From an uncultured Olsenella sp. (lineage in GTDB: Bacteria > Actinomycetota > Coriobacteriia > Coriobacteriales > Atopobiaceae), in contig CAKUIF010000002.1 of assembly GCA_934660915.1 (NCBI GenBank), positions 186,001 to 250,000 of the forward strand: a stretch of DNA of 64,000 nucleotides. Direction: 5' to 3'. This document shows positions 53,932 to 61,199 of the stretch, piece by piece. Position 1 is the first letter of the stretch. Every line of letters begins with the position of its first letter. A model generated the notes under the pieces. That model ran no database searches, had not been told where the DNA came from, and worked only from the letters and a program-made list of their open reading frames with translations. A program made the position numbers and the translations under genes.

Positions 53932-54003
53932 GGCGGCTCCTTGCGTGTTTGAGGTGTGTTCGACGTCAGCCGTGATATTCGACTATTCTAGCCAAAAAAT
54001 CCC

Positions 54004-54033
54004 TTTACATAGTTCACGGGGTTTTGGTATCAT
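54004..54033 (+). promoter_or_regulatory. Promoter of tRNA-Leu
   Basis: TTTACA (54004-54009) and TATCAT (54028-54033) with an 18-base spacer, 12 bases before the tRNA. It overlaps the region where the divergent kinase cluster should have its -35 box. Confidence 0.55.
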
Positions 54034-54045
54034 CCATTCTTGCAC

Positions 54046-54132
54046 GCGGGCGTGGCGGAATTGGCAGACGCGTACGGTTCAGGTCCGTATGAGAGCAATC
54101 TCATGAAGGTTCAAGTCCTTTCGCCCGCACCA
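54046..54132 (+). tRNA. tRNA-Leu (CAG)
   Basis: Acceptor stem GCGGGCG/CGCCCGC. The anticodon arm TACGG/CCGTA with loop TTCAGGT gives CAG. Long variable arm, encoded CCA at 54130-54132. Confidence 0.97.
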
Positions 54133-54142
54133 TGAATTGATG

Positions 54143-54174
54143 AAGGCCCCCGGCTCAGGTCGGGGGCCTTTTTT
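54143..54174 (+). terminator. Rho-independent terminator of tRNA-Leu
   Basis: AAGGCCCCCG (54143-54152) pairs with CGGGGGCCTT (54161-54170), T run 54169-54174. Confidence 0.92.
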
Positions 54175-54197
54175 CGTGCCGCGACATCGCCGACCGC

Positions 54198-54359
54198 CCT
54201 TCTTGCTAAGAAAGCCTCACGTCTGGGCGCCGTTGGCCCTTCTTGCCAAGAAAACGCGACCTCTGGGTATTCGATACGCCCAGAGGTCGCGTTTTCTTAG
54301 CCGATGTGCCCCTCGCCCGGCGCCGAATCGCCAGACGTGCGGCTTTCTTAGCAAGAAGG
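54198..54359. repeat. Nested palindrome of the 24-base unit family
   Basis: The outer arms 54198-54226 and 54331-54359 match at 28 of 29 positions. The inner arms 54248-54267 and 54279-54298 are a perfect 20-bp pair. Four copies of the GCTAAGAAA-N6-ACCTCTGGGC unit make up the arms (54205, 54245, and inverted at 54278-54301 and 54330-54352). Outer ends carry CTTCTTGCTAAGAA. It lies between tRNA-Leu and a convergent small gene. Confidence 0.9.
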
Positions 54360-54366
54360 ACTGCCG

Positions 54367-54561
54367 CTACTCGTCGTCGTCATCGTCGTCGAAGAGGCTC
54401 CAGTCGTCGTCGCTCTTCTCGTGGTTGAAGTAGACGCTCTTTGTCTTGCGCTCCATCAGCATGGCGATGATCAGGCACAAAAAGATGCCGCCGATCACGA
54501 GCGCGATGACGCCGGTGCGCGTGCCGAAGAGCCAAGTAAAGAAATCGCCGATCGCCTGCAT
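54367..54561 (-). CDS. Small single-pass membrane protein with a poly-Asp tail
   Basis: 64 residues. MQAIGDFFTWLFGTR, one membrane helix (about 16-36), a basic MERKTK stretch and an acidic end of six Asp and one Glu after WSLF. The start ATG 54561 is fixed by AGGAGGTAACC; a longer frame up to 54657 has no ribosome site and would run into the serS promoter area. Divergent from serS. Family not recognised; a role near the membrane is all that can be said. Confidence 0.7.
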   Translation of the reverse strand: MQAIGDFFTWLFGTRTGVIALVIGGIFLCLIIAMLMERKTKSVYFNHEKSDDDWSLFDDDDDDE

Positions 54562-54674
54562 GGTTACCTCCTGTGAGCAATCACGTGTTTTTGCACGCAT
54601 AAGTATATACTGGGAGCATTGCCGCGCTGACGTGCGCGGCAGGGACTTACGCAACACAAGAGCAAGGAGAGCAT

Positions 54675-55961
54675 ATGCTCGACATCAAGTTCGTCCGCGA
54701 GAACCCCGACGCCGTGGACAAGTCCTGCGAGTCTAGGCAGAATGCCCACTGGGACCGCCAGAAGTTCTTTGAGCTGGACGAGGAGCGTCGCTCTGTCATC
54801 GCCGAGGTCGAGAAGCTCCAGGCCGACCGCAACGCCGTCTCCAAGCAGATCGGTCTTCTTATGAAGGACGGCAAGAAGGACGAGGCCGAGGCCGCCAAGG
54901 CCCAGGTTGCCGCAAACAAGGAGCGCATCGCCGAGCTGGGCGAGAAGCGCGCCGCCGTTGAGCAGGAGCTCTTCGACCTCGTCGCCGCCATCCCCAACAT
55001 CCCCCACGAGTCCGTGCCCTACGGCAAGGACGACTCCGACAACCCCGAGGTGCGTCGCTGGGGCACCCCGCGCGAGTTCGACTTCGAGCCCAAGGCCCAC
55101 TGGGACCTCGGCCCCGAGCTCGGCATGATCGACTTCGACCGCGGCGTCAAGCTCGCCGGCACCCGCTTCTACCTGCTCGGCGGCATGGGCGCCCGCATGG
55201 AGCGCGCGCTCATCAACTTCTTCATCGACATGCACAACAAGGTCGGCTTCAAGGAGTGGTGGCCGCCCGTCATCACCAACCACGACAGCCTCTTTGGCAC
55301 CGGCCAGCTGCCCAAGTTTGATGAGGACCTCTACCACGTGAACCCCGACCTCTACCTGATCCCCACGGCTGAGGTCCAGCTCACCAACATCCACCGCGAC
55401 GAGGTCCTCGACGGCGACAAGCTCCCGCTCATGTACACCGCCTTCACCCCGTGCTTCCGCGAGGAGGCGGGTTCCGCCGGCCGCGACACCCGCGGCATCA
55501 TCCGCGTGCACGAGTTCGACAAGGTCGAGATGGTCAAGTTCGCCAAGCCCGAGGACTCCATGGACCAGCTCGAGTCCATGGTCGCCGAGGCGGAGGCCTG
55601 CCTGCAGGCGCTCGGCCTGCCCTACCACGTGGTCACGCTGTGCACCGGTGATATCGGCTTCTCGGCCACCAAGTGCTACGACCTCGAGGTCTGGCTGCCC
55701 AGCTACAACAACTACAAGGAGATCTCCTCCTGCTCCAACTGCTGGGACTTCCAGGCTCGTCGCGCCAACATCAAGTACCGCGACCCGGCCAACTTCAAGG
55801 GCACCCGCTACGTGCACACCCTGAACGGCTCCGGCCTGGCCGTTGGCCGTACCATGGCCGCCATCATGGAGAACTATCAGAACGCCGACGGAACCATCAC
55901 CGTGCCCGAGGCCCTGCGTCCCTACATGGGCGGCATTGAGGTCATCAAGCCCGAGGCCTAA
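54675..55961 (+). CDS. serS: Seryl-tRNA synthetase
   Basis: 428 residues. The N-terminal tRNA-binding coiled coil (about 30-105, alternating charged helices) precedes the class II core: motif 1 area LPKFDEDLYH, motif 2 TPCFREEAGSAGRDTRGIIRVHEFDKVEMV, and motif 3 LNGSGLAVGRTMAAIMENYQ. It charges the tRNA-Ser species, three of which are in this window. The start is ATG 54675 behind AAGGAGAG. A TGCCGCG/CGCGGCA hairpin (54620-54641) lies in the leader. I see no T-box. Confidence 0.97.
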   Translation: MLDIKFVRENPDAVDKSCESRQNAHWDRQKFFELDEERRSVIAEVEKLQADRNAVSKQIGLLMKDGKKDEAEAAKAQVAANKERIAELGEKRAAVEQELFDLVAAIPNIPHESVPYGKDDSDNPEVRRWGTPREFDFEPKAHWDLGPELGMIDFDRGVKLAGTRFYLLGGMGARMERALINFFIDMHNKVGFKEWWPPVITNHDSLFGTGQLPKFDEDLYHVNPDLYLIPTAEVQLTNIHRDEVLDGDKLPLMYTAFTPCFREEAGSAGRDTRGIIRVHEFDKVEMVKFAKPEDSMDQLESMVAEAEACLQALGLPYHVVTLCTGDIGFSATKCYDLEVWLPSYNNYKEISSCSNCWDFQARRANIKYRDPANFKGTRYVHTLNGSGLAVGRTMAAIMENYQNADGTITVPEALRPYMGGIEVIKPEA

Positions 55962-56000
55962 CGTTCTTCGGAGCTCGAGTACAATCTAGCGCAACCGGTC

Positions 56001-56030
56001 AGCCGCCCGCTCGCCGCGGGCGGCTTTCTT
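56001..56030 (+). terminator. Rho-independent terminator after serS
   Basis: AGCCGCCCGC (56001-56010) pairs with GCGGGCGGCT (56016-56025), tail TTTCTT. Confidence 0.88.
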
Positions 56031-56085
56031 GTCCCAACCCTGCCCCATACTTGTGTGGTAACCATTCGGCGTGACGGAGGTAAGG

Positions 56086-56454
56086 ATGAGCAACTTGGTA
56101 GAGGCGGCAAGGTTCGAGGCCGCAGGCGATCTTCGCGTGATGAGCGTGGGCGGCGAGGCGGCAGGGGAGCAGGCCTGCGCCCTCGTGCTCCAGGAGGACA
56201 TCAGCGGCCCCTCCGTGCTTGTGGGGCACGGTGCCGAGGCCGCGCGCCTAAAGATGAGCGTGGCGCCCTCTGGGCGCGTGAAGCTGATCCGTGCGGTCGC
56301 GGAGCTCTTTGGTGCGCGGTCGCTCACGGAGCTTGCCGCGCGCGAGGACATCGATATCCTCGATGTTATGGACCTTTGCGATCGGGAGCAGATTCCCTAT
56401 GAGTTCTCGTGCATCGACTCGAACGAGGATGCGGCCTTGCGTCCCGCCCGTTAA
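56086..56454 (+). CDS. Unrecognised small soluble protein
   Basis: 122 residues, family not recognised. No signal peptide or membrane helix. The first half is Ala/Gly/Val-rich, the second half acidic with ARSLTELAAREDIDILDVMD, which could be helical. The codon pattern and a strong GGAGG six bases before ATG 56086 support it as a real gene. It stands between the serS terminator and a convergent tRNA-Arg. Confidence 0.6.
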   Translation: MSNLVEAARFEAAGDLRVMSVGGEAAGEQACALVLQEDISGPSVLVGHGAEAARLKMSVAPSGRVKLIRAVAELFGARSLTELAAREDIDILDVMDLCDREQIPYEFSCIDSNEDAALRPAR

Positions 56455-56523
56455 GCCTCTCGCATTTGAGTCAGCCAAAACGGCGGCTGGATGCCTGCGC
56501 GCTTGACGCAATTGAAGCGGCAC

Positions 56524-56551
56524 AAAAAAGGGCTCCCCGAAGGGAGCCCTT
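56524..56551 (-). terminator. Rho-independent terminator of tRNA-Arg(ACG)
   Basis: AAGGGCTCCC (56528-56537) pairs with GGGAGCCCTT (56542-56551). On the minus strand the stem is followed by TTTTTT (56524-56529 complement), 10 bases after the tRNA. Confidence 0.85.
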
Positions 56552-56560
56552 AAATTTGCG

Positions 56561-56637
56561 TGGTGCGGCGTATAGGATTCGAACCTATGACGCCCTGATT
56601 CGTAGTCAGGTCCTCTATCCAGCTGAGGTAACGCCGC
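56561..56637 (-). tRNA. tRNA-Arg (ACG)
   Basis: Acceptor stem GCGGCGT/ACGCCGC read on the minus strand. The anticodon loop CTACGAA gives ACG, the form edited to inosine. Encoded CCA at the 56561 end. Confidence 0.96.
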
Positions 56638-56832
56638 GTGCGAGAAAACATATTGCCAGTCATGCCTCAATTCGTCAAGCGAGAATCGGAAAAAATTTTG
56701 CCGGATCCAAATTATTTTTTCTCTACCCTGTTTTACCTGCGGTTTTCCGGGGTCTTGCGTTGGGTGCGATTTTACGAGAATAGGCAAAAACAAAAACCCG
56801 CCGGCGCATGAGCGCTGGCGGGCTGTGCAGTC

Positions 56833-56923
56833 TGGCGGAGAGCTGGGGATTCGAACCCCAGATTCCCTTAGGGGGAATACTCGCTTAGCAGGCGAGCACC
56901 TTCGGCCTCTCGGTCAGCTCTCC
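56833..56923 (-). tRNA. tRNA-Ser (GCT)
   Basis: Acceptor stem GGAGAGC/GCTCTCC on the minus strand. The anticodon loop CTGCTAA gives GCT. Long variable arm, encoded CCA at the 56833 end. Confidence 0.96.
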
Positions 56924-56962
56924 GTAATCGGTGCCCGAGAATCATAGCGCATAGTGGGCGGT

Positions 56963-57955
56963 TTAGCCAACTAACCCCAAAAGAAATTCGTGGTTAATCA
57001 CGATATCCCCTCGGTGAGCGGCAATTTTATCCCACGAGAAGCGCCCAAGGAGCTCCTCGGGCGACGCCTCCTCGCCCCTTTGGGCAATTCCGGCGGCTGC
57101 GGCGAGCGCGCCTATAATGCGCCGGCTCGATACGCCCTGCTGCCGCAGCGCGCCTAGATCGAGGTCTTGGTCTCGCTTGGAGAGACGCCTGCCGTCCGGG
57201 GCGACGAGCAGGGGAACATGGCCGTAGGTCGGCGCCTTGAGGCCAAGTAGCCGCGCGAGGTAGGCCTGTCGCGCAGAGGATCCCAGAAGGTCGTGCCCGC
57301 GGACCACCTGACTCACGCCCATGAGCCCATCGTCGACCACGACGGCCAGTTGATAGGCGAACACGCCGTCGCTGCGGCGCACGAGGAAGTCGCCGCATTC
57401 GTGGGCGAGCACTTCTTTCTGCGGGCCGTAAGCGAGGTCGCAGAACTCGACTGCGCCGGCGGGGTCGTCCGCATCGGGCACGCGCAGGCGCGTCGCCGGG
57501 GCCCGTCGGCAGGAGCGCTCGGCGATTTGCTCCGGGGTAAGGTTGCGGCAAGTTCCGGCGTACAAATAGGTGCCGTCCGAGGCGTGGGGGGCCGTGGCGG
57601 CGTGGAGCTCGGCTCGCGTGCAGAAGCACGGGTAGGTGAGTCCGGCCTCGCCCAGCCGGCGGACCGCCTCCTCATATATATCCGTGCGCTCGCTTTGCCA
57701 GTAGGGGCCTTCGTCCCAAGGGAGGCCGAGCCATTCGAGGTCGGCCATCAAGCGGTCCGCGACCGACCTGTCCTGTGCCCGGGGATCGAGGTCCTCAATG
57801 CGCAAGACGATGCGCCCGCCGGCACTTCTTGCCGAGAGCCATGCCATGAGGCACGAGAACACGTTGCCCAGGTGCATCCTTCCGGAGGGCGTGGGCGCGA
57901 AGCGGCCGACCACGGGGGGTCCGCCGCCTGCACTCATGGGGTTCGACGCCGTCAT
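56963..57955 (-). CDS. gluQ: Glutamyl-Q tRNA(Asp) synthetase
   Basis: 330 residues, about the length of a truncated GluRS without anticodon-binding domain. VVGRFAPTPSGRMHLGNVFS holds the HIGH-like MHLGN. A zinc site is formed by CFC near THYPCFC-like LTYPCFCTRAE and by YLYAGTC. The KMSKS-like loop is RRLSKRD. It adds glutamate to queuosine in tRNA-Asp. The start is ATG 57955 and overlaps the stop of the GNAT gene (ATGA), giving coupled translation. Confidence 0.9.
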   Translation of the reverse strand: MTASNPMSAGGGPPVVGRFAPTPSGRMHLGNVFSCLMAWLSARSAGGRIVLRIEDLDPRAQDRSVADRLMADLEWLGLPWDEGPYWQSERTDIYEEAVRRLGEAGLTYPCFCTRAELHAATAPHASDGTYLYAGTCRNLTPEQIAERSCRRAPATRLRVPDADDPAGAVEFCDLAYGPQKEVLAHECGDFLVRRSDGVFAYQLAVVVDDGLMGVSQVVRGHDLLGSSARQAYLARLLGLKAPTYGHVPLLVAPDGRRLSKRDQDLDLGALRQQGVSSRRIIGALAAAAGIAQRGEEASPEELLGRFSWDKIAAHRGDIVINHEFLLGLVG

Positions 57956-58602
57956 CGTACGGGTCCCTGCGCGTAGACGTAGAGGTTGAACGCATTGCCG
58001 TCGCTCGCGTCGGCGGTCTGCGGGCACGCAGGGTCCTCGACCTCGCTCGGTCGCGAGACCATGCGTTGCATGCCCTTATGGTCGTAGAACCCGATGTCGC
58101 ATGCGTCGTCGGTCAAAAGGTAGAGGCCGCCGTTTTTCGACGCGGCCTCGCTTGCGGCGGCAAAGAGCCGCCCGCCCACGCCGAGGCCCTGCGCCCGGGG
58201 GGAGACGATCAAAAGCTTAAGCTCTGCCTTGCTGCCGAGCCTTCCGCTCGCGCCGTATTCCTCCGAGAGGCGCGCCTCCTCCTCGAGCATGTCGACGTCT
58301 CGCCGCACCTCGGCCTCGAGGTCGGGGTCTGAGCTGACCTCTGAGGCGAGCACCGCGCGCCGCTTCTCCCAAGCTGTCGAACGGTTGTCGTTCAGGCGCA
58401 GCAGCGCCGCCCCGAGGACCTCGCCGTCCACGCGCGCGGCCACGAGCGACCAGTCCGTCTGTGCGAGGTAACCGCACAGGTCGATGGCCGACGAGTACAC
58501 GCCCGCCTCGTCGGCCATGTCGCAGCTCCATTGCGCGCGCATGAGCTCGGCCACCGGCTCGAAGTCGCCGGGTTCGAAGGGACGGTACGTAATCTTGTAC
58601 AT
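57952..58602 (-). CDS. GNAT family N-acetyltransferase
   Basis: 216 residues. YRPFEPGDFEPVAELMRAQW at the start, and the acetyl-CoA-binding stretch LKLLIVSPRAQGLGVGGRLF (R/Q-x-x-G-x-G/A). The last part DIGFYDHKGMQRM is typical of the fold. Acceptor unknown. I chose ATG 58602 (MYKITYRP) behind AAGGAG. It lies between the ATPase gene and gluQ on the same strand. Confidence 0.85.
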   Translation of the reverse strand: MYKITYRPFEPGDFEPVAELMRAQWSCDMADEAGVYSSAIDLCGYLAQTDWSLVAARVDGEVLGAALLRLNDNRSTAWEKRRAVLASEVSSDPDLEAEVRRDVDMLEEEARLSEEYGASGRLGSKAELKLLIVSPRAQGLGVGGRLFAAASEAASKNGGLYLLTDDACDIGFYDHKGMQRMVSRPSEVEDPACPQTADASDGNAFNLYVYAQGPVR

Positions 58603-58629
58603 GCTTTGGCTCCTTATACTGGCGGGCAT

Positions 58630-59916
58630 CTATGCCGTCAAGCTCGTTACGGGAACTATATAGGTGCCCGTCGCCGCGTCGCGGTGCGAATGGGGCGTTG
58701 AGGCGAGGACCACGGCGGTGAACTCGGGGCCCTGCAGCTCCCCGCCGTTGGCGATCTTCTTTTTTAGGCGCTCGAGCCGCTTGATCGATGCGGCGACCTG
58801 GGCCTCGCCGACCTCGACGTTGAACGCCGCCCAGCGCCCGTCGTCGGAAAGAAGCACGTAGTCGACCGCAAGGCCGTCGGCATCGGCGTAGTAGCACAGC
58901 CTCGGCGCGTGGCCGGGGCTTATGGCGCCCACATACGCCTGCAGGTCATGGCCGACGAGCGCCTTGAGGCCGGCCGTGAGCAGCCGGGCGTCGGACGTAA
59001 TGTCGCCGTGGCGCCAGCGACAGCTGACGGGTCCCAGGCTCGCGTCGCAGGGAATGTAGCGCGGCTTGATCTTTACGCGGGACTTGGCGCGCACGGGCGC
59101 GTCCCAGCCGTCGATGCGGTCCACGAGGAACAGATCCTCGAATGTGCGCAGGTAGCCGGTCACGGTGTTGCGGGAGGGGACCTTCTCGCCGTCCTCTGCC
59201 ATGAACCCAGCGAGCGCATCATACGTAAAGTCGTTGCCCACGTTGCTGCACACGGCGCGCAGCACGCGCCTGGCGGTTGTCTCCTTGCGTCCCGCGGCCT
59301 CGACCTCGCCGGCAAGAAGGGACTCGAGGTGCATGCTCGCGAAGGCGTGCGCGGAGGCGCTGTCCATCCCAATGGTCTGGGGCCAGCCGCCGGCGTACAG
59401 AAGGGAGGCGATCGAGCCGAGCGAGGTCGCGCTCCGTTTGGGCTCGAACTCGCCGCGGAAGAGCCCGGACAAGGAGACCGACCTATCCGACGCGCCGATT
59501 TCGGCGAGCGTGAGCGTGTGCATCTTTATGCGTGCCCCGCGCGGCTGGTGCGTCCTCACGTAGCGCGTCGGCTCCTCGGTGCGTCGCGAGGAGGTGAAGA
59601 GAAACTCGCCGGAGGCGGATGTCTCGCGGTAGGCGAACTCCTGGAGGTCGGGGAGGTTCGCCCATTCGTCGATGACGTGCGGGCGCACGCCCGTGAGGGC
59701 CAGGCGGGGGTCCGCCTGGATCAGGGGGAGCACGATATTCTTTTCGTCGCAGTGGGTGATGCTCTGCGCGCTCGCGAGGCACAGCGAAGTCTTGCCGCAG
59801 CCTCGAACGCCGGTGAACTCAAGAATTTTGTAGGAATTGAGTAGATTGGGCATCTTGAGGTCCAAGAGTCGCTCAGAATAATCCTCGATTTTGAGAGGTG
59901 TGTTCCCAGGCTTCAT
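58630..59916 (-). CDS. AAA-type ATPase with DUF4143-like C-terminus
   Basis: 428 residues. Walker A is the GVRGCGKTS segment, and a Walker-B-like LTGVRPHVIDEW lies near residue 90, followed by FLFTSSRR (sensor-like). The middle part (SLSGLFRGEFEP, LLYAGGWPQ) and the C-terminal half (YVLLSDDGRWAAFNVEVG) fit the ATP-binding/DUF4143 family, often found in mobile or host-defence settings. The start is ATG 59916 behind AAAGGGCGAGAA. The upstream region is clearly AT-rich, suggesting acquisition. Three copies of a CCTCGATTT motif lie around its start. Function unknown. Confidence 0.8.
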   Translation of the reverse strand: MKPGNTPLKIEDYSERLLDLKMPNLLNSYKILEFTGVRGCGKTSLCLASAQSITHCDEKNIVLPLIQADPRLALTGVRPHVIDEWANLPDLQEFAYRETSASGEFLFTSSRRTEEPTRYVRTHQPRGARIKMHTLTLAEIGASDRSVSLSGLFRGEFEPKRSATSLGSIASLLYAGGWPQTIGMDSASAHAFASMHLESLLAGEVEAAGRKETTARRVLRAVCSNVGNDFTYDALAGFMAEDGEKVPSRNTVTGYLRTFEDLFLVDRIDGWDAPVRAKSRVKIKPRYIPCDASLGPVSCRWRHGDITSDARLLTAGLKALVGHDLQAYVGAISPGHAPRLCYYADADGLAVDYVLLSDDGRWAAFNVEVGEAQVAASIKRLERLKKKIANGGELQGPEFTAVVLASTPHSHRDAATGTYIVPVTSLTA

Positions 59917-60028
59917 TTCTCGCCCTTTCTGCAATCCTCGATTTTGCACAAAACCATATTATTGCGAATAATCGAGAAAAGCAATAAAGAGGAATCGCGA
60001 ATTATAAATGAGCTAAATCGAGGATTTC
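59878..60028. repeat. Repeated CCTCGATTT motif around the ATPase start, in an AT-rich gap
   Basis: AATCCTCGATTTTG occurs at 59879-59892 (inside the start of the ATPase gene) and at 59933-59946. The inverted form AAATCGAGGATTT lies at 60014-60026. The spacing is 54 and about 80 bases. This could be an operator for self-control. The rest of the gap to 60260 is AT-rich (unlike the flanks) and holds no supported gene; an ORF from 60102 leading into the EIIA gene has no ribosome site of its own. Confidence 0.5.
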
Positions 60029-60260
60029 TTCCATTTTTGGCAAGAAGAAAACTCTTCAACATACGCCTCTGAAGGCTGATTTTTGCCATAAAACCGCAAA
60101 ATTGGAAAAATATGCCGCTCACGCCGGTGAATTGACGCCCAAACGGCCTCATCGAACAATGCCCTCAACTTGCGGTGCACAGCAAGTGGATCAGACGGGC
60201 CGGGCGCCCGCGGCAGACAAAGCCGCCGACGCCGGCAGACAAGCCCCAAGGGAGGGACAC

Positions 60261-60662
60261 ATGGTCGGAATCATCGTTATGACGCACGGCGCGCTCGCTC
60301 AAGGAATCGTGGACGCGGCTGAGCTCATCACGGGTCCCGCACACCAGGTCCAGACGCTCTCGCTTCGTCGAGAGGACAACGTCAACGATCTGAACGACGC
60401 TTTTGTGGCGGCGCTTGAGCAGGTGGACACCGGCGACGGTGTGCTGGTTTTGACTGACCTCATGGGCGGAAGCCCCTGCAACGTTGCCAGCATGAACCTG
60501 CGCGACAAGGATTATCAGCTTCTTTGCGGCGTGAACCTCCCGATGTTCATCGAGGCGCTCGCGTCGAGGGAAGACGGCTGCGCCCTGACTGATCTGGCGA
60601 AGACCTGCCGCGACTCCGCGACCGATGGCGTCAAGCACATCAATGAGCTTCTGGGCAAGTAG
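60261..60662 (+). CDS. PTS mannose-family EIIA protein
   Basis: 133 residues. It opens MVGIIVMTHGALAQG, with His9 as the phosphorylation site. LTDLMGGSPCNVA is the second family signature. It accepts phosphate from HPr and passes it to EIIB, next gene. The start is ATG 60261 behind GGGAGGG. First gene of a four-gene run on the plus strand. Confidence 0.93.
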   Translation: MVGIIVMTHGALAQGIVDAAELITGPAHQVQTLSLRREDNVNDLNDAFVAALEQVDTGDGVLVLTDLMGGSPCNVASMNLRDKDYQLLCGVNLPMFIEALASREDGCALTDLAKTCRDSATDGVKHINELLGK

Positions 60663-60689
60663 CGCCCAAAGAGAAGAAGGAAAGCAACA

Positions 60690-61181
60690 ATGGCAAACAT
60701 CACGTTTGCGCGCGTCGATCACCGCCTGATCCACGGACAGGTGATCACCAAGTGGTCCAAGATCGCTTGCGCGCAGAAGATCCTGATCGTCGACGACATC
60801 CTCGGTCAGGACAGCTTCATGGTCGACATCTACAAGATGGCCGCCCCCAGCGGCATCGACGTCGACATCAAGTCCGCTCAGGCCACTGCCGACGCCTACA
60901 AGGCCGACGACCTGGGTTCCGGCAACATCTTCCTGCTATTCAAGAGCATCCAGATGGTGCGCAAGGCCGTCGACGCCGGCCTTGAGCTCAAGGCCCTGCA
61001 GCTGGGCGGCGTGCCCTCCGAGGGCGGCCGCAAGATCGTCTTCCAGGCCGTTGCCCTGAACGACGAGGACGTCGCGGACCTCACTCACCTTGCCGAGGCC
61101 GGCGTGGACATCACGCTGCAGGTCGTGCCCGAGGAGTCCGGCATGACCCTGGCCGAGGCCCTCAAGAAGTACAACTCGTAA
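60690..61181 (+). CDS. PTS mannose-family EIIB protein
   Basis: 163 residues. ARVDHRLIHGQVITKW contains the phosphorylated His15. LGGVPSEGGRK follows later, as in sorbose/mannose EIIB. It transfers phosphate to the sugar entering through the EIICD permease. It lies 27 bases after EIIA and 18 before the permease. Confidence 0.94.
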   Translation: MANITFARVDHRLIHGQVITKWSKIACAQKILIVDDILGQDSFMVDIYKMAAPSGIDVDIKSAQATADAYKADDLGSGNIFLLFKSIQMVRKAVDAGLELKALQLGGVPSEGGRKIVFQAVALNDEDVADLTHLAEAGVDITLQVVPEESGMTLAEALKKYNS

Positions 61182-61199
61182 CGCGAAATAGGAGCAATT

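Noticed and set aside
54562..54674. T-box riboswitch upstream of serS
   Set aside because: The leader is too short, lacks the conserved T-box sequence and has no Ser specifier stem that I can see.
59913..60152. Small minus-strand ORF in the AT-rich gap before the PTS genes
   Set aside because: No ribosome site and no recognisable features; it overlaps the likely promoter and repeat region of the ATPase gene.
60100..60260. Sigma-54 promoter for the mannose-type PTS
   Set aside because: No GG-N10-GC -24/-12 pair at suitable distance and no LevR-like activator in the window.
60102..60260. Extended N-terminus of the EIIA protein
   Set aside because: The extension has no homology-like motif, and GGGAGGG sits right before ATG 60261 where EIIA proteins begin.
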